In this document: one piece after another, positions 42,129 through 50,221 of the stretch | How positions within the stretch are numbered: the first letter of the stretch is position 1 | How the letters are laid out: each line of letters opens with the position of its first letter | Assembly (NCBI GenBank): GCA_019637875.1 | Contig: JAHBUW010000008.1 | Location: 124,001-188,000 of the forward strand | Length of the DNA: 64,000 nucleotides | Source of the DNA: Pseudobdellovibrionaceae bacterium | GTDB lineage: Bacteria; Bdellovibrionota; Bdellovibrionia; Bdellovibrionales; Bdellovibrionaceae | Direction: 5' to 3' | Program-made: the position numbers and the translations under genes | Notes under the pieces: generated by a model | Seen by the model: only the letters and a program-made list of their open reading frames with translations | Told to the model about the DNA's origin: nothing | Database searches by the model: none

Positions 42129-42820
42129 AGCGAAAGATCGCGTCCGCGAGTCAGATTCGGGGCGGACAGACGGTAACCCGCGCCGACGACCGCCTCGATC
42201 GTGACGCCCGTGTCCTCGAGTTTTTTGCGTAAATTGGAAACGTGAACATCGACCGCGCGTTCGGTCACGGCAACGTGAGAGCCCCAGACGCGGTCCAAGA
42301 TCTCGCCCCGCGCGAAGATCTTTTGCGGCGTGCGCGCCAGCAGGGTGAAAATCCGAAACTCCAAAGTCGTCAAATCCACGGGTTCGCGTTGGGGACCTTT
42401 GAACAGACGTTGTTCGTCCAAAGAGCAGGTCAGATTGCCCAGATGAAGGGTGCGTCGGCGCTGCTCGCGACGCAGTTTCGCTTCGACGCGCAGGCGCAGC
42501 TCTTGCGGATCGAAAGGTTTTTCGATGAAGTCCTCGGCGCCCAGGGCGAAGGCCGCCGCCTTCCATGAAAGATCCGTTTTCCCGGTCAGTAAAATCACCG
42601 AAACGTCTTCGAACTCCGAAGCGTGTCGGCTCATCAGATCGATGCCGGACCCATCCGGAAGCTCGATATCGAGCAGGATCAGGTGAAAGAATTCACCCGA
42701 AGTGAGGGCTTCTTCGGCTTCGCGCAGGCTGCGGGCGAAACGCAAATCGTGGCCACGAAGTGTGGCTTCGAGAATGGCGATGGTATCTAATCCGTCTTCG
42801 ACGCAAAGAACGCGGCCCAC
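42125..42820 (-). CDS. OmpR-family response regulator
   Basis: A 231-residue regulator. The receiver domain (1 to about 118) has VLCVEDGLDTIAILE with the acidic pocket, phospho-Asp in LILLDIELPDGSG, and Lys in DFIEKPFDPQEL. The C-terminal winged helix (about 130-225) has FRIFTLLARTPQKIFAR and VDVHVSNLRKKLEDTG. It should bind DNA as a dimer after phosphorylation. No partner kinase gene is adjacent. GTG 42820 is the start; the ribosome site is weak. Confidence 0.93.
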   Translation of the reverse strand: MGRVLCVEDGLDTIAILEATLRGHDLRFARSLREAEEALTSGEFFHLILLDIELPDGSGIDLMSRHASEFEDVSVILLTGKTDLSWKAAAFALGAEDFIEKPFDPQELRLRVEAKLRREQRRRTLHLGNLTCSLDEQRLFKGPQREPVDLTTLEFRIFTLLARTPQKIFARGEILDRVWGSHVAVTERAVDVHVSNLRKKLEDTGVTIEAVVGAGYRLSAPNLTRGRDLSL

Positions 42821-43045
42821 GGACTCAAGCCTAACGGAGACCCCCGGTCTTGAAAAGAGCCGTCGCGAGGTTAGACCTTCGCCGAGGGAAGACGTCCTTT
42901 TTTTGGACGAAAAGGACGGACTCTCACGTGAATTTCACCCTTGCCGCAGGGGATTAAGAAATCCTGACGCCGCCATGATTTCGGGCAAATCAAGAAGGTC
43001 GATGAATGAGTATGGGCACATGTTGTCCATGTGAAAGGGGTCTTT

Positions 43046-43555
43046 ATGATGATCGATATCCATCCCGAAGAGCATTTCCAAAAAGAGATGGAAGAGATGT
43101 CCGTGAAAGGATCGCGTCTGATGAAAGAGACGTACGCTCCACGCTTCCTGGTGGTCGAGGATGATGCCTCGATCCAGCCGGTCTGGGAGCGCATCATTCG
43201 GACGATCGATCCGCAGGCCATCATTCGCTGGTCACGCACCGGCGAGGGCGCGGAGTTTTTGATCGAACAACAAAGAAAACGTCACGGCGTCTTTGATTTC
43301 ATCGTGGCGGACGTGATGCTGGCGGGAAAGATGACGGGCGTCGATTTGTGGCGCAAACATCCCGAGTCCGAGTCGCTGTTTCTGTTCGTGAGCGCGCTCA
43401 GTCCGAAAAAGTTCAACGAGATGGTCGGCAAAGATCGGGATCGTTTTCCGTTCCTCGTGAACAAACCCATCGATCCAATCGAATGTATCGAAAGCATTCG
43501 CGCCATGTTCGCCTATCGCCATGCGTTCCTCGGCAAAAACGGACGTCCTTCCTAA
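43046..43555 (+). CDS. Single-domain response regulator
   Basis: A 169-residue protein with a 30-residue N-terminal extension and a receiver domain: FLVVEDDASIQPVW (acidic pocket), phospho-Asp in IVADVMLAGKMTG, Ser in LFVSAL, Lys in LVNKPIDP. There is no output domain, so it acts through protein contact, in a phosphorelay or CheY-like. ATG 43046 has AAAGGGG 5 nt upstream and is better than GTG 43031. A terminator follows its end. Confidence 0.85.
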   Translation: MMIDIHPEEHFQKEMEEMSVKGSRLMKETYAPRFLVVEDDASIQPVWERIIRTIDPQAIIRWSRTGEGAEFLIEQQRKRHGVFDFIVADVMLAGKMTGVDLWRKHPESESLFLFVSALSPKKFNEMVGKDRDRFPFLVNKPIDPIECIESIRAMFAYRHAFLGKNGRPS

Positions 43556-43567
43556 ATCCCTAGACCT

Positions 43568-43615
43568 AGGTCCCGCCGAAGCCGTTTTGCTTTGGCGGGA
43601 CCTGGACCCTTTTTT
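43568..43615 (+). terminator. Rho-independent terminator
   Basis: Stem 43568-43582 pairs with 43589-43603 (one G-T mismatch, 6-nt loop), followed by a short spacer and a run of T at 43609-43615. It closes the response regulator gene and lies before parA. Confidence 0.85.
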
Positions 43616-43667
43616 AGAATGGGGCCGGGTTAGATCGGACCATGTCCGGTCTCTCGAAGGGGGAATC

Positions 43668-44411
43668 TTGGCCATTGTTTCCGTGATCAATCAAAAGGGC
43701 GGCGTCGCCAAAACCACAACGTCTTTGAATGTCGCGGCGGGGTGGGCGAAGGAAGGCAAGAAAGTTCTTCTGGTCGATCTGGATCCGCAGTCTTCGGCGA
43801 CCAAGGCGATCTTCGGCGATCGCGAATTCGAGAAAACGATCTACGACGTCATCGTCGCGGGAACTTCCATTCAAGACATCATCGTTCATTCGGAAAATTT
43901 CGGGATCGACGTGGCTCCGGCCGAAATTCTGCTTTCGGGGATCGACATTCAGTTGGCCGCGCACTTCGGCCGCGAAACCATCTTGCGCAAAAAGCTCGAG
44001 CCCATCGCGCGCAAGTACGATGCGGTCTTGATCGACTGCTCGCCCTCGTTGGGTTTGATGACGATCAATGCGCTGATGGCCTCGAAGGACATCATCATCC
44101 CGATCTGTCCCGAGTATTTTTCGCTGAAAGGGATCGAATTGATCCTCGATACTTTGGCCAATATCCGCACGGGTCTGGGTTATAAGGTCGGCGTGCGGGG
44201 CGTGGTGATCACGCGTTTCCGGGATCGTCGTGTCGCCCGCAACGTCATTCAAGAGGTTGAAGAGAAGTACGGTTTGAAAGTGTTCGAACACTACATCCCG
44301 GATTCGATCGCGGTGGAAGAAGCACATCACCGTCATCTGCCGGTCTTGGCGTACGCACCCCGTAATCCCGCCGCGAAGGCCTATACCGATCTGGCCCGGG
44401 AGATGTGGTAA
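43668..44411 (+). CDS. parA: ParA-family ATPase
   Basis: A 247-residue ParA/Soj-type ATPase. The deviant Walker A box is INQKGGVAKTTTS, A' is LVDLDPQSSAT and Walker B is VLIDCSPSLGLMT. Such proteins position DNA or protein clusters by cycling on DNA. No parB gene or parS-like site is visible nearby. Instead a gene of unknown type overlaps its stop codon (TAATG). Start TTG 43668 has AAGGGGG about 4 nt upstream. It may position a cellular structure such as chemoreceptors or flagella rather than the chromosome; this is inference. Confidence 0.88.
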   Translation: MAIVSVINQKGGVAKTTTSLNVAAGWAKEGKKVLLVDLDPQSSATKAIFGDREFEKTIYDVIVAGTSIQDIIVHSENFGIDVAPAEILLSGIDIQLAAHFGRETILRKKLEPIARKYDAVLIDCSPSLGLMTINALMASKDIIIPICPEYFSLKGIELILDTLANIRTGLGYKVGVRGVVITRFRDRRVARNVIQEVEEKYGLKVFEHYIPDSIAVEEAHHRHLPVLAYAPRNPAAKAYTDLAREMW

Positions 44412-44944
44412 TGGCGAAAAGCAATCCGCTGTTCATCGATTCAACGCTTTTGCGTGGGGATATGATCGGAACCCAGATCGAGATCGGCGACGTATTGCTT
44501 TTCGACGGCGAGGCGCTTTACCTCGTGCTCTTGAATGAAAACAGCGAAGAGATCTGTCTACCCATGAGCCCGACGGGGGACACCTCGTACGAGGCTTTCG
44601 TTCGTTTGGTGCATCAGCGCCCGGTGCGGTTTTATTTCGGCATCGCGAAGGAAGGCGAACTGCTGTACCGCACGCACGACTACGAACGAATTGCGATGTA
44701 CGCGTTGATCGAAGTCTGGGATCCGATTCCCGTTTACCAGCCGCTTCTAAGAAGCGCCGCTCCCGCCGCCGAAGAGCCCGTGCCCGAGGTGGCTCCCGCG
44801 GCGGCCGTGCAGCCCGCGGGCACCTTGAAAGAGGAAATCCCCCTCGCGAATCTGGACAACTCCCACGCGCGCTCCGCCCCGGTCCTCATGGCCGAAGAGC
44901 TCGGGAACATCACGCAGCTTCTGAATAAATGGGGTTTTTCTTAA
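44411..44944 (+). CDS. ParA-linked protein of unknown function
   Basis: A 177-residue protein that starts within the parA stop codon (TAATG), so it is translationally coupled. The first 110 residues form a compact likely beta domain (IGTQIEIGDVLLFDGEALYL, VRFYFGIAKEGELLYRT). A Pro/Ala-rich linker follows and a short conserved-looking tail, NITQLLNKWGFS. It could be the partner or cargo adaptor of this ParA. It is convergent with the next gene, overlapping at the stops. Confidence 0.65.
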   Translation: MAKSNPLFIDSTLLRGDMIGTQIEIGDVLLFDGEALYLVLLNENSEEICLPMSPTGDTSYEAFVRLVHQRPVRFYFGIAKEGELLYRTHDYERIAMYALIEVWDPIPVYQPLLRSAAPAAEEPVPEVAPAAAVQPAGTLKEEIPLANLDNSHARSAPVLMAEELGNITQLLNKWGFS

Positions 44945-45474
44945 GCGCTTCGCCGCAGGGGCGTCAGCTCCGTCGGCCACTGCGCGCCCGAGGGGCTTTC
45001 CCCGGCCAGCGCCATGAAACGCGGATCCCGGCGGACCAGTTGGCCGAGGTAAGTTCCGAACGCGGTTTGAAATTCTCCCGCGCCTTTTTCGTTGAAGACA
45101 TGAAGCGAAGGCACGTCGGTGGCGTAGCGCAAGCGGTACAGGATCGCTCCGCAAAGGCGCTTCATTTCGGGCGTGACCGCACGACAGAGCGGCGCCCCGG
45201 CTTTCAAGTTCAGTTCGCCCTCGCGGTGCAGGAACGCCAGAAGCTCCAAAAGAAGCCGATCGGTCGGCAGCTCTTGAAGACCCGGAGTCTCCGCGAGGAA
45301 GCGATCGCTGAGGGCCAGAAGCTTCTCATCGTGTTCGAGGTACTGCTGGTGATTGAGCGGGGCGGGGGCGGTTGCGGAGGAAGCCCCGGCTCCGCGACGG
45401 AGGTAGCGCGCCAGGAAGAACCCGGCGGTCAATCCGCCTATCAGCAGTGAGAGGTTCAGTGCGAAACTTCCCAT
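44941..45474 (-). CDS. Membrane-anchored protein, unknown
   Basis: A 177-residue protein with one N-terminal membrane helix (MGSFALNLSLLIGGLTAGFF) followed by positive charges, so the rest is cytoplasmic. The soluble part is helical, with HDEKLLALSDRFLAETPG and GAGEFQTAFGTYLGQLVR. No known motif. Start ATG 45474 is used; the open frame extends to 45519. The FliG C-domain gene lies 75 bp upstream on the same strand. Confidence 0.6.
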   Translation of the reverse strand: MGSFALNLSLLIGGLTAGFFLARYLRRGAGASSATAPAPLNHQQYLEHDEKLLALSDRFLAETPGLQELPTDRLLLELLAFLHREGELNLKAGAPLCRAVTPEMKRLCGAILYRLRYATDVPSLHVFNEKGAGEFQTAFGTYLGQLVRRDPRFMALAGESPSGAQWPTELTPLRRSA

Positions 45475-45549
45475 AAGTGACCCCGTTAGATTTCTCTTCG
45501 GTCGGGGATCCGCCTTCACTTAAGTGAAATTATGAATTGAGGTCGCGAA

Positions 45550-45867
45550 TCAAGAGGCCCGTCGGACTTGATGGGGCAGCATTTGCGGGCGGATGAGGCC
45601 ACGCTCGGTCATGTCCTCGATCAGCTCCAGGATGGTGATCCGCGCTTCGGGACGATCGGGAAGCCGCTCTTTGCCGTCGCGTTCAAGGTCCGCCATCAGT
45701 AGCCTTGCGCCGTTGAAGCTCAGAACTTCGCAGATTCTGAGTCGGATTGAGACACAATCCGTGCCCGAAAGGGCGCTCAGCAGCTGCGTATTTGAAACCC
45801 CGCGCAGGATGGTCAGCAGATCTTGATCGTCGAAGTAGAGAAGGCGTTCAAAATCACGGTCCGTCAT
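45550..45867 (-). CDS. Stand-alone FliG C-terminal domain-like protein
   Basis: A 105-residue protein that corresponds to the C-terminal domain of the flagellar rotor protein FliG and little else. DFERLLYFDDQDLLTILRGV parallels the FliG FEDIVLLDDRDLQ region; LRICEVLSFNGARLLMADLE and ILELIEDMTERGLI match the following helices. FliG-C contains the torque helix that meets MotA and FliM. As a free domain it could compete with or adjust the rotor, or act elsewhere. The charged torque residues are only partly kept. Confidence 0.75.
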   Translation of the reverse strand: MTDRDFERLLYFDDQDLLTILRGVSNTQLLSALSGTDCVSIRLRICEVLSFNGARLLMADLERDGKERLPDRPEARITILELIEDMTERGLIRPQMLPHQVRRAS

Positions 45868-46008
45868 GGCCCCAGCATAGACCGCTGCGGGCGGGAATAC
45901 CCGCGCGATATGCGGAGCCGCTCAACTTGAGATCACGGCTGACTGAAAGTCGGACGAAGCATCGGAGAATTTGCGTTTTTCTCGCTCCACGCGTAGGGCG
46001 CTCCCCAC

Positions 46009-47328
46009 TTATTGCGGGAGCCCCCGCGCGATCCAGTCGGTCAACGCCGAGACCTCACTCGGCGTCAGCGGATCCAGCCCGCTCTGCCGGGGCGGCATAC
46101 GTTTGTCGGGTCGTTCCGTGACCGCTTCGACGATCTCGCTGCGCGAAGGGCGGCGGCGATCGAAAAGCCATCCTTGTCGGGTCATGGCCGTATAGTCGTC
46201 AAAGCGAATGTTGCTCGCCATGCCGCCGGGGGCGTGACACATCAGACACTTCGGCGCGAAGACGTTCGCCTTTAACGACGCGTAAGTCGGCGCGAGCGGA
46301 ATCGGGGCGGGCGTAGGGGCCGGCGTCGGCGTGGGCGCGGGAGTCGTCGTGAACTCCGGACCACCGGCGCGCACCCAGGTCAGCACATAGGTTTTCAGAT
46401 CGGGCGGAAGCGTCGCTCCCATGGGCATCATGTCGGAGTCGATGGCGAAGTCGATCAGCGCGAGGGATTGTTTGGTACTGTTGTAAGTCTCGAGACTGAC
46501 GCCGCCCGCACTGCGTCCGCCGCCATGGCAGTTCATGCAGTAAGGCGCGAAGACCGCCGCGCGCACGCTCGCGTAATCGGGAATATTCCCGGTGGGCGGC
46601 GGCGGGACCGGCGTCGGCACCGGAGTGGGGGCGGGCGTGGGGGCGGGCGTGGGGGCGGGGCCGGGACCGGGACCGGGCGTGGCGGGAGTGCCTTCTGGCC
46701 CTCCGGCGGCGATCCACTTCAGCACGAGATCTTTTTCGGGGGCGGGAAGCGGTCCCGCGAGCGGCATCTGGTCGGTTTCAATCACGAAGGCGATCAGATC
46801 CAGTTTCGCGAACGCGGTGGCGTAAGTTTCCAGATTCACGCCGGCCGTGGAGCGTGTGGCGTTGTGACAGCGCAGGCAGTGCGGTTCGAAAACTCGGACG
46901 CGCACATTCGCGTAGCTGAGTTCAGTCACCGGCGATGTCGGTGTCGGCGCGGGCGTGGGATCAACAGGTGGCGGAAGGTGGGGATCAAGCGGGGTTTCGG
47001 CCTCGGGTGCGCCCGCCGCGATCCACGCGAGCAGATAATCGCGAAGCTCCGGCGGGAAATCCCCGCGCGGGGGCATGGCGCCCGAACGCACGACCGCGGC
47101 GATGCGGTCCCGGTGCGTGAAGGAATTCGCGTAGGACTCCAGATTCACGCCGCCGCTTTGTCCGTGGCACTGCACGCAGTAAGGGGTCAACACCTGGGTT
47201 TGTACGCGCGAATAAGAGACGAGGCCCAGCGCGTCTTGCGTGTCCGCTCCGGCGGGGCCTTTACGTAGATTTTCGTTACAGCCAAACAGAAAGAGCGCGC
47301 TCAATGAGATTAAAATAAGTTTCATCAT
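46009..47328 (-). CDS. Four-haem cytochrome c lipoprotein
   Basis: A 439-residue protein. The N-terminus ends in the lipobox LFLFGC, so it is a lipoprotein. Four similar domains follow, each with a CxxCH haem site: CVQCH, CLRCH, CMNCH and CLMCH, and each with a MPP or MPL-type Met as sixth ligand. The domains are joined by long Pro-Thr-Ala linkers. Such proteins pass electrons at the periplasmic face or outer membrane. The repeated domains suggest internal duplication. It is followed upstream by a small secreted protein gene and the broken cytochrome b562 gene. Confidence 0.88.
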   Translation of the reverse strand: MMKLILISLSALFLFGCNENLRKGPAGADTQDALGLVSYSRVQTQVLTPYCVQCHGQSGGVNLESYANSFTHRDRIAAVVRSGAMPPRGDFPPELRDYLLAWIAAGAPEAETPLDPHLPPPVDPTPAPTPTSPVTELSYANVRVRVFEPHCLRCHNATRSTAGVNLETYATAFAKLDLIAFVIETDQMPLAGPLPAPEKDLVLKWIAAGGPEGTPATPGPGPGPAPTPAPTPAPTPVPTPVPPPPTGNIPDYASVRAAVFAPYCMNCHGGGRSAGGVSLETYNSTKQSLALIDFAIDSDMMPMGATLPPDLKTYVLTWVRAGGPEFTTTPAPTPTPAPTPAPIPLAPTYASLKANVFAPKCLMCHAPGGMASNIRFDDYTAMTRQGWLFDRRRPSRSEIVEAVTERPDKRMPPRQSGLDPLTPSEVSALTDWIARGLPQ

Positions 47329-47349
47329 AGAGGCGCCCTTCCTTTCGGT

Positions 47350-47685
47350 TTACTGACAGATGACTTCTTTTTTGATGCGGGTTCCGCCCTTCGAGGCGTG
47401 ATCCACCATCCGGCAGGTGGAGGTGAACACTTGATCCGCGGTGCGGAGTTCGACCGCGGTCGTCGTCCGCGCCGTATCGATCGTGACTTTCACTTCGGTC
47501 AGTCGCTCGGCATCGTTCATGTTGAGCTTGCCGATCGCGTGCTCGGAGCTTTCGGCCATGAACCAGGCTTGGCTTCCGCGCAGAAGATCGACGTCGTCAT
47601 CGTCTCCACCTTTCGCGAAGACGGTGGTCGATGCTAGAAACGCGAAGGCCAACGCCAGGGTCGCCATTTTCAATGAGATATCCAT
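47350..47685 (-). CDS. Small secreted protein, unknown
   Basis: A 111-residue protein with a signal peptide (MDISLKMATLALAFAFLAST, cut after VFA near residue 24). The mature N-terminus is acidic (GGDDDDVDLL), and two Cys near the C-terminus (TSTCRMVDHAS and EVICQ) may form a disulfide. AAGGAGA lies 6 nt before ATG 47685. It lies 21 bp before the four-haem cytochrome gene and is probably co-transcribed with it. Confidence 0.7.
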   Translation of the reverse strand: MDISLKMATLALAFAFLASTTVFAKGGDDDDVDLLRGSQAWFMAESSEHAIGKLNMNDAERLTEVKVTIDTARTTTAVELRTADQVFTSTCRMVDHASKGGTRIKKEVICQ

Positions 47686-47710
47686 ACTGCTTCTCCTTGT
47701 TATTGGGGGG

Positions 47711-48117
47711 TTATTGGAATTCGCCGTGTCCGGTCCGGCGGAGTTCGTTGAGTCGGTTCAAAATCGTGGTGATGTCGTTTGCGCGGGCGCCTTCGACCGC
47801 GCTGGTCAGCTCGTCCGAGAGGACGACTCCCGTCTGGATGAGCTCTTCGTATCTCGCGCGGGCGGGACCCTGCTGATCCGGGGGAGCGTCTCGACCAGTG
47901 CGGGAAACTGCGCCTTCGCCGCGATGAAAGCGGCCTTCAAGTTTTGGATGTGCGCGAGCGTTTCGGCTTTCAGCGCGGGATCTTTCGACTTGGTGAAGAT
48001 CTGGCGGAACTCGCCGCCGATGCTTTGCATGGACTCTTTGAGTCCCGCATGGGCTTGGCTGGTGACGAAAGTGGTGGTGAAAAGAAGCGCGGTCAGGATG
48101 AGCGTGCGTTTGAACAT
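47711..48117 (-). pseudogene. Cytochrome b562-like gene with one-base frameshift
   Basis: ATG 48117 starts a signal-peptide protein (MFKRTLILTALLFTT) with the haem-ligand Met in LKESMQSIGG. After LVETLP the frame runs into an unrelated tail and stops near 47806. If one C is added to the C run at 47880-47884, the protein continues PDQQGPARARYEELIQTG to NRLNELRRTGHGEF and stops at 47711. The His in that ending is the expected second haem ligand. So the gene is either inactive, read by frameshifting, or affected by a sequencing error. Cytochrome b562 is a periplasmic electron carrier. Confidence 0.8.
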
Positions 48118-48203
48118 AAGGAACCTCCGAGGCCCAAGATGCGCCGTCGTCGGGTCACTGACCACTTGGAACCGCCCCCGAATTTGAGGCGATTTGATGC
48201 GAT

Positions 48204-49511
48204 TTACTCGCGGCCGGGGCTCCCTGGGAGGGGCTTTCGGGGGGTGAGGTCCGCCCCGCAGCTCGCGTAGACCGCCTGAATGCGGGGCGCGAGGATACGC
48301 AGGAGCTCGAACTCGGATTTGAGCTTTTCGGTGGGGCGCCGCTCGGGAATGCCCGCGGCTCGTTTCACCGTCTTCATGCTTCCGGCCTCAAGATCGAAAA
48401 CGTGCGAGTAGTATCCGTCCTGGTGGCGGGTGAGTCGGCCATCTTTGCCGACGATGTAGCTTTCGCCCGCGATGTCCAGCGAGCGTCCCTGACAGCGCAC
48501 TTGGCGGCGGGCGGACTCGAAACTTCCCACCAGGTTTTCGATCAGCATGCAGGAAAGGCGCGACTCGATGGCGCGGTTTTCATCCGCCAGCGCGGCGGTG
48601 AATTCGGTGGGCGAGTCGATGGCCTGCGCGAGCTGTTTGCGGAAGACGGGGGTCAGCTGCACGTCCGTTTTCCCCAAACAGTCGGCGTAGTCGGTTTCCG
48701 CGTCCCCCGCGCGTCCCCGGCACGAATCGCGACCGAAGACGTAGGCGGTCGCGGGGACGAACAGAAAAGAGGTCGCGGCCGCCGCGCCCCCGCCGATCAA
48801 AACGCCGGCGCGCGTGAAGGTCAAGGCGAGCGTCGCGCGGTTGGCGACGATGGAACGAACGACGGTGAAATCCCAGGTCCACGAGGCCGCGCTCGCGGCC
48901 CCCAGCGCGATGAGTTTCACCGGCATTTCGCCGCTTCCCGTTTCCGCCATCTGGCGGAAAGAGTAGTCGCGCGCGAAACGTCTTTCCGCGCCCTCGAAAT
49001 ATTTGGCGTCGACGTCGCGACAGTTCGCTTTTTCGAAGCAGGATTTCAGATCGCGCAGCTCGGCCGCAAGACCCGCGCAGGTTTTCTGCTCATGGGCGGT
49101 GAGCGGGTATGCCATCGGGATGCGTTTGTCCCGTTCGGGCAGCGCGCGACATACGGTCCGCAGTCCACCCAACCCTTGGGCGCCGGCCTCTTTCGTCAAA
49201 AGGGTCACGACTTCTTTTTCACGTGTGTTGAGGGGGCGGTCCATGCGCGAGTAAGGTGACGTGCGGCTTTCGACGAAGGCTTCGCCCTCCGTGGGGATGA
49301 CAAGGCTTGCGTGTCCGTCGAGGTGATAAAGAAAACGTTCGCGTGTTCCGGAAATGATGAAGGACTCCTCACCACGTGCGGAGGGAATCGAAACGAGGTT
49401 GCGACTTACGCAAGGCGACCGGGTCGAGGACATCTCGAATGGAGCGGGCGCCTTCGCGGTCATCGCGAGGACGGGGAGCGGCAAAAGAAAAAGCGTCAAT
49501 CCCAGGCGCAT
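48204..49511 (-). CDS. Secreted protein with hydrophobic central region
   Basis: A 435-residue protein with a signal peptide (MRLGLTLFLLPLPVLAM). About nine Cys in the mature part, for example RSPCVSRN, KTCAGL, KSCFEKANCRD and DSCRGRAGD, suggest disulfides. A hydrophobic Ala/Gly-rich stretch near residues 200-260 could be one or two membrane helices. It resembles no family I know; such Cys-rich exported proteins are common in predatory delta-like bacteria. It is divergent from the ECF sigma gene. Confidence 0.65.
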   Translation of the reverse strand: MRLGLTLFLLPLPVLAMTAKAPAPFEMSSTRSPCVSRNLVSIPSARGEESFIISGTRERFLYHLDGHASLVIPTEGEAFVESRTSPYSRMDRPLNTREKEVVTLLTKEAGAQGLGGLRTVCRALPERDKRIPMAYPLTAHEQKTCAGLAAELRDLKSCFEKANCRDVDAKYFEGAERRFARDYSFRQMAETGSGEMPVKLIALGAASAASWTWDFTVVRSIVANRATLALTFTRAGVLIGGGAAAATSFLFVPATAYVFGRDSCRGRAGDAETDYADCLGKTDVQLTPVFRKQLAQAIDSPTEFTAALADENRAIESRLSCMLIENLVGSFESARRQVRCQGRSLDIAGESYIVGKDGRLTRHQDGYYSHVFDLEAGSMKTVKRAAGIPERRPTEKLKSEFELLRILAPRIQAVYASCGADLTPRKPLPGSPGRE

Positions 49512-49699
49512 AGGTCATTAGAGCATGTCTCAAAGCGGGAACTCAACCGGGCCGGGGTCCGGTTGAAACCTCGCGGCGAAGTGCTTGATTTATCAAGGGA
49601 AGGCGACAAGGCTCAAAAAAATTTAGAGAAAATCGGGGGTCCCCCCTAAGAAACGACGGGCTCGTTCGTATTCCCTACGAGATCGCAAGTCGTCAGACA

Positions 49700-49717
49700 C
49701 GTACCGCCATCGGTACG
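49700..49717 (+). promoter_or_regulatory. Hairpin directly before the sigma gene ribosome site
   Basis: CGTACCG at 49700-49706 pairs with CGGTACG at 49711-49717 around CCAT. The ribosome site GGGAGG overlaps its last base. The stem could affect translation of the sigma factor; it also resembles the GTACCGC palindromes found near 53.4 kb. Confidence 0.5.
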
Positions 49718-49726
49718 GGAGGTCCG

Positions 49727-50221
49727 GTGAACGCAAAAGAAGAATGGCTCAGGACTTTGGTGGTCCAGCACGAAGGGGCGCTGCTACGTTACGCGCGTCG
49801 ATTCGTGCCGGAGGCTGAGGCCCGTGAGGTCGTGCAAGAGACTTATCTGCGTCTTTGGAGTGAAGACGTCGAGAAGGTCCAGGGGCATGAGGCCGAGTGG
49901 CTCTTCTGCGTTTGCCGCAACCAATGTCTCGACCGGCGAAAAGCGGAGGCGAAGGTGAAACAGTCCGCAGTGGACCCCTTGAAGATCGCAAGTTTGGAGC
50001 CGACGGCGGAGGAACGTCTGGAGGAACGCGAGCGCGAAACGCGCGTCGAGTCCCTTCTGGGCGATCTTCCCCCGAATCAGCAGGAAGTGATCCGACTGAA
50101 GTTTCAAGAGGGTTTCAGCTACAAAGAGATTTCGCGCATCACGGGACACTCGGTGTCCAACGTGGGGGTTCTGATCCACGAAGCGATGAAGCGCCTTCGC
50201 CATGAGGGAGGTTTGCAATGA
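49727..50221 (+). CDS. ECF-family RNA polymerase sigma factor
   Basis: A 164-residue ECF sigma factor. Region 2 (about 15-75) contains YARRFVPEAEAREVVQETYL and WLFCVCRNQCLDRRK. Region 4 (about 110-160) contains LLGDLPPNQQEVIRLKFQEG and FSYKEISRITGHSVSNVGVL. It directs transcription of a small regulon in response to an envelope or other signal. GTG 49727 has GGGAGG about 4 nt upstream. Its stop overlaps the start of the next gene, which begins with an anti-sigma-like region. Confidence 0.92.
   Translation: MNAKEEWLRTLVVQHEGALLRYARRFVPEAEAREVVQETYLRLWSEDVEKVQGHEAEWLFCVCRNQCLDRRKAEAKVKQSAVDPLKIASLEPTAEERLEERERETRVESLLGDLPPNQQEVIRLKFQEGFSYKEISRITGHSVSNVGVLIHEAMKRLRHEGGLQ

Noticed and set aside
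42885-42925. Possible terminator with T7 run
   Set aside because: The stem around the T run is only 5-6 bp and the T lie in the loop, so no credible terminator.
46600-46680. Possible short tandem repeat array or CRISPR-like pattern
   Set aside because: The repeats are codon repeats of the PAPTP linker, with no spacers.
46592-46825. Gly-Val-Gly repeat protein on the plus strand
   Set aside because: Antisense of the Pro-Thr-Ala linkers of the four-haem lipoprotein.
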